DNA of 64,000 nucleotides from assembly GCF_037027445.1 (NCBI RefSeq), contig NZ_JBANDL010000002.1, positions 4,622,001 to 4,686,000 of the forward strand, read 5' to 3'. Of this stretch, positions 27,414 to 37,196 are shown one piece after another; position 1 is the stretch's first letter, and each line of letters starts with the position of its first letter. Position numbers and translations under genes: made by a program. The DNA comes from Lysobacter firmicutimachus. Lineage in GTDB: Bacteria; Pseudomonadota; Gammaproteobacteria; Xanthomonadales; Xanthomonadaceae. The notes below the pieces were generated by a model that saw nothing but the letters and a program-made list of their open reading frames with translations, did no database searches and was not told the DNA's origin.

Positions 27414-30224
27414 TCAGAACTGCGACGAGAACCGGATCCCGTACATCCGCGGCGTATTCAAGTAACGGATGTTGGTGGCGTTGTTGATGAAGCCCTTGCC
27501 CGAATAGACCTCGTCGGTGAGGTTGGAGACGAAGCCGTCGATGCGGAACTGGTTGTCGCTGCCGAAGTTCAGGCCGGCCGACACATTGACCGTCAGGAAG
27601 CCGTCGACGTCGTCGCGCATCGCCAGGCCGCTGGCCGGGCCGCCGCCGGCGGCCGGGTTGGAGCCGTTGTTGAAGGCCATGTCGGCGAGCGGAACTTCGA
27701 TCACGTTGCCGGCCGCGTCCAGACCGAAGCCGCGGCTGTTGAACGCGGTCAGGTAGTAGTCGGAGCGATAGGTCAGGTTGACCGTCCAGTCGAACGAACT
27801 CAACGCGCCGCGGCCGATGTCGATGGTCTGCGACAAGCTGACATTGGCGTTGTACTTGGAGGTGTTCGGCAGGCGGTTGCCGTCCAGCGGCACGATCAGG
27901 CCGAGCCCGCCGGAGCGCGTGTCCAGCACCTTGGAGTCGTCGAAGGTCGCATCCAGGTAGGTGAAGTTGTAGCCCAGGTCGAAGCCGTACGGCAGGCCGA
28001 CCCGGCCTTCCAGTTCCAGGCCGAGCACGCTGGCGTTGGCGGCGTTGTCGTTGAACACCTGGCGGCTGGTCGCGTTCGGGTTGGTCGGCGTCGGCGCCGG
28101 CACGTCGATCAGGTTCTGCAGCACCTTGTTCTGGTAGTCGTAGTAGAACACCGACGCATTCAAACGCACCGGCGTTTCGCCCCAGACGTAGTCGCCCTTG
28201 ATGCCGGCCTCGTACGAGGTCAGCTCTTCCGGCTCGAAGGTCGGCGCCAGCGCGGTGCCGTCGTTGAGCGACAGCGGCCGATTGATGCCGCCGGATCGGG
28301 TGCCGGTGGACACGGTGCCGTACAGCATTACCTGCGGCGAGAGGTCGTATTCGAAGCCGACCCGCCAGTCGACGTAGCTGTCCTTGTACACGTCCTCGCT
28401 CCGGCCGCCGGGGAAGTCCGAGCGCGCGATGACCTGGATCTGGTCGCGGTTCTGGCGCAGGAACTGGGCCCAGTTGTCGTCGACGCCGAAGCCGGCGAAG
28501 CCGCCGAGGAAGTAGTCGAGCGTGTTGGCGCCCGGGTCGCAGCGCAGTTCGGCCGGGGTCCAGCCGGTGCATACGCTGGGATCGCCGCCCGGACGCCCGC
28601 CCGGCGCGGCCAGGCGGAAGCCCGGCGAGCCCAGCACCAGGCCGGTGGTGTAGGGGTTGGTGGCGGTATTGACCGGCTGGCCGGTGAATTGCTGGAACAG
28701 GCCTTCCGGAATCACGAACTGGTACTTCAGGTTCGATTCGCGCGCGATCTTCTTGTCGCGGGTGTAGCGCACGCCGCCGATCAGGCGCAGCGAATCGGTC
28801 GCGGCGAAGCTGAAGTCGCCGTACACCGCATTGGATTCGACCTTGGAATTGTCGCCGCGGTTCTCGCCGCCCAGGCCGTCCTGCCAACCGCAGATCGTGC
28901 CCGGACGCCACCAGTCGCAATCGCCGAAGTAGCCGTTGCCGACGTCCCAGGACACGTAGTCGTACTTCTCTTCGTAGTTGAACAGGCCCGCCGACCAGAT
29001 CAGCTTGCCGGTGTCGCCGAAGAAGCGCAGTTCGTTGATGGTCGAGCTGGACTTGTCGGCCTGATAGAAGGTGTCGTACCAGGCCAGGCGTTCGGGGTTG
29101 TGGTAAGCCTCGCGGTCCGAGCCCGGGTACACCGGGCCCAGCTGCCACTCGCGCGAGGCGTTGCGGTTGTAGAAGTCGTACTTGCGGTAGGAGGTGTTGA
29201 ACTCCACCGACACCGCGTCGTTGAACGCGTAGGTGAAGGTCGCCGCGACGCCCTCGATGTCGTTGGTGGTCTTGCCCTGGGTGCGGAAGTACTGGCGGAA
29301 CGGATCGGACAGGTCGTCGATGTCGTAGCCGGCGGCGAGGCCGCGTTCGGCGAACAGGCCCGGGTCGCCGGTGCCGCGCTCGGTGACCTTGTCCAGCATC
29401 ACGTAAGCCGAGAACTTGTCGTTCGGCTCCCACAGCGCCGACAGGCGCAGGGCCTGATTGTCGATCGCGCCCGGGCCCTCGGCGCCGAACAGCGATTTGG
29501 GATAGCCGTTGTCGATGTAGGACGAGCGCTCCTCGTCGAACAGCGCCGCACGCAGGGCGAAGGTTTCGCCGATCGGCAGGTTGAGCACGCCCTCGGCGGT
29601 GGTGAAATCGTGGTTGCCGGCGCCGACCTTCAGCCCGCCGCTGGTCACGCCGAGCTCGGGGCGCTTGGAGATCACGTTGATCGAGCCGCCGGTGGCGTTG
29701 CGGCCGCGCACCGTGCCCTGCGGGCCCTTGTTGACCTCGATCCGGTCGACGTCGAAGAACATCGGCCCGATCGAGCGCGGACGCGGCAGGTAGATGCCGT
29801 TGTAGTAGGTCGCCACCGACGGATCGGAGGAGAAGTCCGAGTCGGCCGCGCCGATGCCGCGCAGGAAGATCTCGTACTTGCCTTCCTGGCGGGTGATCTG
29901 CAGGCCGGGCACCACCGCCTGCAGGTTGCGGAAATCGGTGTTGATGCCGAGCTTGGTCAGGTCCTCGCCGCTGAACGACTGGATCGTGCCGGCGTACTTC
30001 TGGATCGACTGCACGCGGCGGTTGCCGGTGACCTGGACCGCGTCGAGTTCGTGCGCGGCGGTCGAGGGCTCGGTCGGCGCGGCGGCGGCCGGCGCGTCCT
30101 GCGGCGCGGGAGCGTCGGCGGCCCACACCGTCCACGAACTGCACAGCCCGAGCGAAGCCAGGGCCGCGGTCAGCAGGTGGCGGTTGAATTGCGATTGCGG
30201 CGTAGCCGGCTTGAGTGTCGACAT
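27414..30224 (-). CDS. TonB-dependent receptor (maltodextrin locus)
   Basis: A 936-residue outer-membrane receptor. Signal peptide ends near SWTVWAAD; an Ala/Pro-rich linker precedes the TonB box region ELDAVQVTGNRR. Plug domain ~60-180 (EIFLRGIGAADSDFSS, VEVNKG-like RIEVNKGPQGTVRGRNATGG). Beta-barrel to the C-terminal Phe (IRFSSQF), as expected for BAM insertion. Genes downstream on the same strand (MFS, GH13) and the paired operators point to uptake of malto-oligosaccharides, as for MalA of Caulobacter. Start MSTLKPATPQ. Confidence 0.93.
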   Translation of the reverse strand: MSTLKPATPQSQFNRHLLTAALASLGLCSSWTVWAADAPAPQDAPAAAAPTEPSTAAHELDAVQVTGNRRVQSIQKYAGTIQSFSGEDLTKLGINTDFRNLQAVVPGLQITRQEGKYEIFLRGIGAADSDFSSDPSVATYYNGIYLPRPRSIGPMFFDVDRIEVNKGPQGTVRGRNATGGSINVISKRPELGVTSGGLKVGAGNHDFTTAEGVLNLPIGETFALRAALFDEERSSYIDNGYPKSLFGAEGPGAIDNQALRLSALWEPNDKFSAYVMLDKVTERGTGDPGLFAERGLAAGYDIDDLSDPFRQYFRTQGKTTNDIEGVAATFTYAFNDAVSVEFNTSYRKYDFYNRNASREWQLGPVYPGSDREAYHNPERLAWYDTFYQADKSSSTINELRFFGDTGKLIWSAGLFNYEEKYDYVSWDVGNGYFGDCDWWRPGTICGWQDGLGGENRGDNSKVESNAVYGDFSFAATDSLRLIGGVRYTRDKKIARESNLKYQFVIPEGLFQQFTGQPVNTATNPYTTGLVLGSPGFRLAAPGGRPGGDPSVCTGWTPAELRCDPGANTLDYFLGGFAGFGVDDNWAQFLRQNRDQIQVIARSDFPGGRSEDVYKDSYVDWRVGFEYDLSPQVMLYGTVSTGTRSGGINRPLSLNDGTALAPTFEPEELTSYEAGIKGDYVWGETPVRLNASVFYYDYQNKVLQNLIDVPAPTPTNPNATSRQVFNDNAANASVLGLELEGRVGLPYGFDLGYNFTYLDATFDDSKVLDTRSGGLGLIVPLDGNRLPNTSKYNANVSLSQTIDIGRGALSSFDWTVNLTYRSDYYLTAFNSRGFGLDAAGNVIEVPLADMAFNNGSNPAAGGGPASGLAMRDDVDGFLTVNVSAGLNFGSDNQFRIDGFVSNLTDEVYSGKGFINNATNIRYLNTPRMYGIRFSSQF

Positions 30225-30351
30225 GCTCCCCTCCAGAAGCGCTGTGTGTCGTGGCGCGCGCGCACTGTCGTCGCGCTGCGTCCGCCGGGGCGATGCGTGC
30301 GCCCTCGGTCCGAGCGCATGTTAGGCAAGCCGCTCGCCGCGCAGCGGGTTC

Positions 30352-30365
30352 TGCATACGTATTCA
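30352..30365. promoter_or_regulatory. LacI-type operator copy 1 (TGCATACGTATTCA)
   Basis: A 14-bp near-perfect palindrome TGCATACGTATTCA centred on CG, typical of LacI-family operators. It occurs as the inverse of copy 2 within a 17-bp identical block (TGCATACGTATTCATGG). About 130 nt upstream of the TonB receptor start, between the divergent mal-type genes. Confidence 0.8.
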
Positions 30366-30412
30366 TGGCGGGCAGTCGCATTCATGTCGCAGTTCTTCCG
30401 GCCGCGCTCCCA

Positions 30413-30426
30413 TGAATACGTATGCA
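30413..30426. promoter_or_regulatory. LacI-type operator copy 2 (TGAATACGTATGCA)
   Basis: TGAATACGTATGCA, the exact reverse complement of copy 1. Centre-to-centre spacing is 61 bp, near six helical turns, compatible with looping or with one operator for each divergent promoter. The regulator is presumably the LacI protein encoded at 22749. The region between contains no gene. Confidence 0.8.
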
Positions 30427-30514
30427 GTTGCGACGGCGCCCGCAACCGGCGGCGGTAAGCTGCCGCGCATCGCGGCGATGCAGCACGCCGACCGCACACC
30501 ATCAGGGGTTTCTC

Positions 30515-32167
<1,653 letters not shown>

Positions 32168-32195
32168 GCGCCGCGCGCGGGCACGCCGACGGCGC

Positions 32196-32861
32196 TCAGG
32201 GCGCGGGCGCCGCCTCGGCGGGCGCTTCGTTCAACCCCAGCCAGCCCATCACCACCGCGCGCGCTTCGTCCACGCCCTGCTTGGACTCGCCGGAGAAGGT
32301 CTGCACGCTGACCGTGTCGCCGAACGCGGACTGCAGTTCCTTGCGCACCGCCATCAGCTGCTGCTGTTGCTGGCCGCGACCGAGCTTGTCGGCCTTGGTC
32401 AGCAGCGCGTGCGCGGGCAGGCCGCGGCCGGCGGCATAGCCGATCATGTGCCGGTCGTAGTCCTTGAGCGGATGGCGGATGTCCATCACCACCACCAGGC
32501 CGCGCAGCGCCTGGCGGGTTTCGAAGTAACGGTCGAGAAACGCCTGCCAGTGCGCCTGCAGGTTCTGCGGCACCTTGGCGTAGCCGTAGCCCGGCAGGTC
32601 GACCAGGAACCGGTCCGGTTCCGGCGCCGGCTCGGGGCCACGATAAGGCGGGCTGACGTCGAAGAACACCAATTGCTGGGTGCGGCCCGGGGTCTTGGAC
32701 ACGCGCGCCAGCGCGTTCTGCTGGCACAGGGCGTTGAGCGCGCTGGACTTGCCGGCGTTGGAGCGGCCGGCGAACGCGACCTCGTAGCCGCCGTCGGGCG
32801 GCAATTGCTTGTGGTTGTGCGCCGACAGCAGGTAGCGGGCACGGGCGAGGTGATTGGTCAT
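32196..32861 (-). CDS. engB: Ribosome biogenesis GTPase YihA/EngB
   Basis: A 221-residue TRAFAC GTPase needed for 50S subunit assembly. G1 FAGRSNAGKSSALNAL, G3 region LVDLPGYGYAKVP, G4 TKAD, C-terminal SVQTFSGESKQGVDEA. A short Ala/Pro-rich tail follows (EAPAEAAPAP). Start MTNHLARARYLLSAH, ATG at 32861; an upstream in-frame extension lacks homology. Divergent from the cytochrome c4 gene. Confidence 0.96.
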   Translation of the reverse strand: MTNHLARARYLLSAHNHKQLPPDGGYEVAFAGRSNAGKSSALNALCQQNALARVSKTPGRTQQLVFFDVSPPYRGPEPAPEPDRFLVDLPGYGYAKVPQNLQAHWQAFLDRYFETRQALRGLVVVMDIRHPLKDYDRHMIGYAAGRGLPAHALLTKADKLGRGQQQQQLMAVRKELQSAFGDTVSVQTFSGESKQGVDEARAVVMGWLGLNEAPAEAAPAP

Positions 32862-33033
32862 CGCACTAGGATCGCATGCGCCGGCGCCTCGGCGCGCCGC
32901 CGGCGCCTGAACCCGCGTTGACCCGGTCCGGGCCGACCCTGATAATTCCGAGGTTCCGGCGCGCGTGCCGCGCCGGGCGCCAGCCGTCCGCCAGCCCATC
33001 CCGCAGCAAGCCAGTAGTTCGGAGCCCAGCTAC

Positions 33034-33906
33034 ATGAGCCAAGCCCGCGTCTTCGGCCTCGTCGGCCTCGTCGCCCTCGCGGCTGCCGCCGTTGCGTATG
33101 CACAGACCACGGTCACCCCGATTCCCGACAAGGAACCGGTCCAGACCGCGCCGTTGTCCGGCAGCCCGAAGCCGGTGTGGGGCGACGTCAAGGCGGGCGC
33201 GACCAAGGCCGGCACCTGCGCCGCCTGCCACGGCCTCGACGGCAACCCGACCGATCCGCAGTACCCGCGCCTGGCCGGCCAGAGCGAGCGCTACATCGCG
33301 CACCAGATCGCCCTGTTCAAGAGCGGCGAGCGCAACACCGGCATGGCCGCGGCGATGAAGCCTTACGCCGACGCGCTCAGCGACCAGGACGCGCGCGACC
33401 TGGGCGCCTATTTCGCGACCCAGAAGTCCGGCGCCGGCGTCGCCGACGACACCGTGATCGCGGCCGGTCCGAACAAGGACAAGAAGTTCTACCAGGTCGG
33501 CGAGCAGCTGTTCCGCTCCGGCGACAAGGCCCGCGGCATCCCGGCCTGCATGGCCTGCCATGGCCCCGGCGGCGCCGGCAATCCCGGCCCGGCCTATCCG
33601 CACATCGCCGGCCAGCAGGCGGCCTACTCGCAGCGCCGGCTGGAGGAATACCGCGCCGGCACCACGGCGCAGAAGGACCCGCACCTGTTCAACATCATGG
33701 CCAGCGTGGCCAAGCAGCTGACCGACGAGGAAATCGGTTCGCTGTCCAGCTACCTGCAGGGCCTGCACCCGCGCGCCGACGACGTGGCCGCCGCTCAGGC
33801 GCCGGCTCCGGCCGCCAAGCCGGCCACGCCGGCGGCAGCGCCGGCCCCGGCGGCGGCGCCCGCCGCAACCCCGGCCGCCGCGCCGGCGCCGCCCGCCAAG
33901 GGCTGA
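33034..33906 (+). CDS. Cytochrome c4
   Basis: A 290-residue periplasmic dihaem cytochrome: signal peptide ending VAYAQ, haem sites CAACHG (Cys62, Cys65, His66) and CMACHG (Cys172, Cys175, His176), with Met ligand candidates in each half (GMAAAMKPYA; NIMASVAKQL). Carries electrons to terminal oxidases. Unusually, it ends in a ~35-residue Ala/Pro-rich tail finishing PPAKG. A perfect terminator follows. Divergent from engB. Confidence 0.93.
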   Translation: MSQARVFGLVGLVALAAAAVAYAQTTVTPIPDKEPVQTAPLSGSPKPVWGDVKAGATKAGTCAACHGLDGNPTDPQYPRLAGQSERYIAHQIALFKSGERNTGMAAAMKPYADALSDQDARDLGAYFATQKSGAGVADDTVIAAGPNKDKKFYQVGEQLFRSGDKARGIPACMACHGPGGAGNPGPAYPHIAGQQAAYSQRRLEEYRAGTTAQKDPHLFNIMASVAKQLTDEEIGSLSSYLQGLHPRADDVAAAQAPAPAAKPATPAAAPAPAAAPAATPAAAPAPPAKG

Positions 33907-33929
33907 ACCGCACGCGCAACGCGATCCGA

Positions 33930-33957
33930 CGCCGGCCTGGCGACAGGCCGGCGTTTT
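33930..33957 (+). terminator. Intrinsic terminator after cytochrome c4
   Basis: CGCCGGCCT and its complement AGGCCGGCG (9-bp stem) around GGCGAC, followed by TTTTCG. Lies 24 nt after the stop codon. Confidence 0.88.
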
Positions 33958-34057
33958 CGTTTCCGCGGCCGCCGCGCCGAGCGTGACCCCGGTCACTTTG
34001 CGCAACGCGGGAACTTCCGTGCCGCCGCGCCGGTCCATTCCGACACTCCTGGTTGAG

Positions 34058-34091
34058 ACGCCGGCCGTTATCCTTAGCGCCGGCGTTTTTT
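34058..34091 (+). terminator. Hairpin with T-run between cytochrome c4 and dsbA; encloses TATCCT
   Basis: ACGCCGGC pairs with GCCGGCGT and TTTTT follows. The loop contains TATCCT, a possible -10 box. A similar hairpin with the same TATCCT lies upstream of the second dsbA gene, so this may be a promoter-associated element rather than a terminator. Confidence 0.5.
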
Positions 34092-34152
34092 ATGTCCGCC
34101 CTGCCCCGCGACGAGCGCCGTTCGCCGCGAGCCACCACCGACGAGATCACCG

Positions 34153-34818
34153 ATGAAACTGCGCTTGGCCGCCCTGCTGTTGCTCGCCGCCCTTCCCTTC
34201 GCCGCCGCCGCCGCGCCCAAGGCCGGCACCCCGGCCGGCCCTGCGCCGGAGATCGGCGTCGACTACGTCGTGATCGAAGGCGGCAAGCCGTTCGCGCCGG
34301 CCAAGGGCAAGGTCGAAGTGGTCGAGGTGTTCGGCTACACCTGCCCGCACTGCGCCCACTTCGAGCCGCAGGTCGCGGCCTGGCGCGCCAAGCAGCCGGC
34401 CGACGTCAGCTTCGTTCCGCTGGCCGCGCCGTGGGGCGGCTACTGGACCCCGTACGCGCAGGCCTTCTACACCGCGCAGTCGATGAAGCTGCTGGGCAAG
34501 ACCCACGAGGCGGTGTTCAAGGCCCTGCACGAGCAGCGCAGCCTGCCGATCCAGAACGCCACCCCGGCCGAGATCGCCGCCTTCTACGCCAAGTTCGGCG
34601 CCAACGCCCAGGCCTTCGCCGCCGGCATGGCCGGTCCGGCCACGAACCAGGCGATGGAAAAGGCCAAGGCCTTCATCATGGCCAGCGGCGTCGACGGCAC
34701 CCCGTCGATGGTGGTCGCCGGCAAGTACCGCATCACCACCCAGAAGGGCTTCGACGACATGCTGCGCGTCGCCGACCATCTGATCGCGCGCGAGCGCGCC
34801 ACCGCGGGCAAGCGCTGA
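34153..34818 (+). CDS. dsbA: Thiol:disulfide interchange protein DsbA/DsbL
   Basis: A 221-residue periplasmic oxidase: signal peptide ALLLLAALPFAAAAAPKAG, active site CPHC (Cys64-Cys67) in EVFGYTCPHCAHF, cis-Pro loop GVDGTPSMVVAG. It donates disulfides to exported proteins and is re-oxidised by DsbB (not in window). Followed by a second CPHC protein 130 nt downstream. Confidence 0.94.
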   Translation: MKLRLAALLLLAALPFAAAAAPKAGTPAGPAPEIGVDYVVIEGGKPFAPAKGKVEVVEVFGYTCPHCAHFEPQVAAWRAKQPADVSFVPLAAPWGGYWTPYAQAFYTAQSMKLLGKTHEAVFKALHEQRSLPIQNATPAEIAAFYAKFGANAQAFAAGMAGPATNQAMEKAKAFIMASGVDGTPSMVVAGKYRITTQKGFDDMLRVADHLIARERATAGKR

Positions 34819-34846
34819 ACCCGGCCTGCACTCCCGCTCGCCCATG

Positions 34847-34869
34847 ACGGCCGCTATCCTGGCGGCCGT
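34847..34869 (+). promoter_or_regulatory. TATCCT-containing hairpin upstream of second dsbA
   Basis: ACGGCCGC TATCCTG GCGGCCGT: a perfect 8-bp stem with TATCCT in the loop, resembling the element at 34058. Could be a conserved promoter module with the -10 box in a GC palindrome. No T-run. Confidence 0.4.
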
Positions 34870-34950
34870 TCCCGGCGGAGCCGCGACGCACCGGCGCGCG
34901 CCCGCCCCTTCGACTGATCGCATTCCGATCGCTTTGTGGAGACTCCATCG

Positions 34951-35838
34951 ATGAATTCACGCATGGCTTCGCTGTCCCGGTTTCCGCTGATGCTGACCGC
35001 GCTGGTCGCGCTGGCGGCCTGCAACAAGACCGAAACCCCGGCCGACACCGCCGCAGCCCCGAGCGCGCCGATGGCCGACGCCGCCGCACCGGCGGCCGAC
35101 AGCGCCCCGGCCGCGCCGGCCGCCCCGGAAGAACCGGCGATCCAGCCGGCCGCCGTCGCCACCCCGCCGTCCGGCCCGGCCCCGGTCGCCGGCACCGACT
35201 TCCAGGAAATCCCCGCCGGCCAGGCCTACGAGCCGGTCGCCGGCAAGATCGAAGTCGCCGAAGTGTTCAGCTACACCTGCCCGCACTGCGCTCAGTTCGA
35301 GCCGCAGCTGCTGGATTGGCGCAAGAAGCAGACCGCGGACGTGAAGTTCACCCCGGTCGCCGGCCCGTTCGGCGGCAACCCGATCCCGTTCGCCAAGGCC
35401 TTCTACACCGCCCAGACCCTGGGCCTGCTGGAGAAGACCCACGAGGCGATGTTCCGCGCCGTGCACATCGAGCAGACCCTCCCCTACCAGAGCGTGACCG
35501 ACCAACAGTTCGGCGACTTCTACGCCAAGTACGGCGCCAAGCCGGCCGACTTCATCGGCACCATGAACAGCTTCGCGATCAACGCCAAGCTCAAGCGCGC
35601 CGAGCAGTTCATGCAGCGCTCCGGCGTCAGCGCCAGCCCCTCGCTGGTGATCAACGGCAAGTACCTGGTCACCACCGAGAAGGGCTTCGCCGACATGCTG
35701 CGCGTCGCCGATCACCTGGTCGCGCGCGAACGCGCCGCGATGCAGGCCCCGGCCGCCGCACCGGCAGCGCCGGCCGACGGCGCCTCCGCTCCGGCGCCGG
35801 CCGCGGCGGCCGCCCCGGCGGCTCCGGCCAAGGGCTGA
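34951..35838 (+). CDS. Lipoprotein DsbA-like thiol:disulfide interchange protein
   Basis: A 295-residue DsbA paralogue. Lipobox ALVALAAC (Cys24), then ~55 residues of Ala/Pro-rich linker, then the DsbA domain with CPHC (Cys110-Cys113) in EVFSYTCPHCAQF and GVSASPSLVINGKY as cis-Pro loop. The Ala/Pro tail ends APAKG. About half of the catalytic domain is identical to the neighbouring dsbA, so they arose by duplication. The linker suggests membrane tethering in the periplasm. ATG at 34951 is preceded by GTGGAGAC. Confidence 0.93.
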   Translation: MNSRMASLSRFPLMLTALVALAACNKTETPADTAAAPSAPMADAAAPAADSAPAAPAAPEEPAIQPAAVATPPSGPAPVAGTDFQEIPAGQAYEPVAGKIEVAEVFSYTCPHCAQFEPQLLDWRKKQTADVKFTPVAGPFGGNPIPFAKAFYTAQTLGLLEKTHEAMFRAVHIEQTLPYQSVTDQQFGDFYAKYGAKPADFIGTMNSFAINAKLKRAEQFMQRSGVSASPSLVINGKYLVTTEKGFADMLRVADHLVARERAAMQAPAAAPAAPADGASAPAPAAAAAPAAPAKG

Positions 35839-35863
35839 TCGGCCCGCAGCTCAGGGACCTGGC

Positions 35864-36622
35864 ATGACCACACGCCGGCTGCGCCTGCTCAGCGCGAACA
35901 TCCAGGCCGGCTCCAGCACGCGCCGCTACAGCGATTACGCGACGCGCAGCTGGTCGCACGTGCTGCCCGCCGGCAACAAGCGCGGCAGCCTCGACACGAT
36001 CGCCCAGTTGGCCGGCGAGCACGACATCGTCGGCCTCAACGAAAGCGATCCGGGCAGTCTGCGTTCGGGCTTCACCAACCAGACCCACTACCTGGCCCAG
36101 CGCGCCGGCTTCGAGTACTGGAGCCACCAGCCGAACCGGCGCGTCGGCAGCGTCGCCTCCAGCGCCAACGGCCTGCTCAGCAAGCTCGAACCGCGCGAAG
36201 TCGTCGACCATCCCCTGCCCGGCCGCATTTCCGGCCGCGGCGTGCTGATCGCCCATTACGGCCAGGACGACGACGGCCTCACCGTCGCCGTCGCCCACCT
36301 TTCGCTCGGCTCCGGCTCGCGCGCCAGCCAACTGGCCTTCATCGCCGAACTGCTGCACGACCACCCGCACGCGGTGCTGATGGGCGACTTCAACTGCTCG
36401 CCGGATCGCCCGGAAATGCAGACCCTGTTCCGCAACACTCGCCTGCAGCCGCCCAGCGAACCGCTGGCCACCTTCCCCAGCTGGCGCCCGCAGCGCGCGA
36501 TCGACCACATCCTGCTCGGCGACGGCCTCAGCTTCGCCGGCGCCCGCGCCGTGCCAGCCGCGCAGTCCGACCACCTCGCCCTGTCGCTGGAACTCGACGT
36601 CCCGGAAAGCGCGTTGCGCTGA
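35864..36622 (+). CDS. Endonuclease/exonuclease/phosphatase (EEP) family protein
   Basis: A 252-residue EEP-fold protein: LRLLSANIQAGSS, DIVGLNESDPGS (metal-binding Glu), VAVAHLSLGSGSRA, LMGDFNCSPDRPEM and AQSDHLALSLELDV (catalytic His). No signal peptide. It is 26 nt from the dsbA-like lipoprotein gene and probably in the same transcript. Could act on DNA, a lipid headgroup or another phosphodiester; not determinable. Confidence 0.9.
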   Translation: MTTRRLRLLSANIQAGSSTRRYSDYATRSWSHVLPAGNKRGSLDTIAQLAGEHDIVGLNESDPGSLRSGFTNQTHYLAQRAGFEYWSHQPNRRVGSVASSANGLLSKLEPREVVDHPLPGRISGRGVLIAHYGQDDDGLTVAVAHLSLGSGSRASQLAFIAELLHDHPHAVLMGDFNCSPDRPEMQTLFRNTRLQPPSEPLATFPSWRPQRAIDHILLGDGLSFAGARAVPAAQSDHLALSLELDVPESALR

Positions 36623-36640
36623 AGCCCCCGCGCTTCAGAG

Positions 36641-37067
36641 CAGGAGCGGCGCAAGCCGCGAACGCGACCCCGCGGCGACGGCGCAATCGGCAGTAGCGCG
36701 TCGCGGCTCACGCCGCTCCTACAGAGGCCACGGCGCGAGATCGCGGCTACGCGGTCGCGACTCGCGTCGCTCCTACCCCCGACCGAGCGCCGCCCGATCG
36801 GGACCGAGACGTCGACCCGCCTGTAGGAGCGGCGTCCCACGGGGATTTCCTCCGGTCATAAGCCGCGACCGGGAGCGCGCAGAACCAACACCGTCATCGT
36901 CGCCACCGAAGCGACAGACGGCTTTAGGGGTAAGGAGCGGCGCAAGCCACGACCGCGATCTCGCGGCGACGGCGCAATCGGAACAACGCGTCGCGGCTCA
37001 CGCCGCTCCTACAGAGGCGACGGCGCGAGACCGCGGCTACGCGTCGCGACTCGCGTCGCTCATACCC
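36641..37067. repeat. Cluster of palindromic repeats with ~135-bp direct duplication
   Basis: The ~540 bp between the EEP gene and the TonB receptor holds no gene. It contains the unit GGAGCGGCGCAAGCC...CTCACGCCGCTCCTACAGAG...CTCGCGTCGCTCCTACCC twice (36641-36779 and 36932-37067, with a few substitutions) flanking another repeat (36821-36870: CTGTAGGAGCGGCGTCCCAC...GGTCATAAGCCGCGAC). Confidence 0.9.
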
Positions 37068-37112
37068 TATGCCTGTCCCCTTCGGGTTCTACTCAAGCGG
37101 CGGCACAAACGA

Positions 37113-37140
37113 AACGGCCGGTGGTCGCCCACCGGCCGTT
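37113..37140 (-). terminator. Intrinsic terminator of the TonB receptor gene
   Basis: A perfect 12-bp stem AACGGCCGGTGG / CCACCGGCCGTT with a 4-nt loop. On the minus strand it is followed by TCGTTTGT, and the receptor gene's stop lies 57 nt before. Confidence 0.88.
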
Positions 37141-37196
37141 CGGGTTGCTGCGGGTAGCGAGCTACGCCGCGATCGGGTCTATCAACCGAGCCGCGA

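Noticed and set aside
25794..30458. 1500-codon plus-strand frame across the MFS and TonB receptor genes
   Set aside because: Its translation is a low-complexity Ala/Arg/Gly/Val sequence with no homology, and the minus-strand genes show clear domains; it is a compositional artefact.
30422..30514. ATG at 30422 as start of the alpha-glucosidase
   Set aside because: It lies within the LacI-type operator, adds residues without family homology and has no ribosome-binding site; TTG 30515 follows AGGGG.
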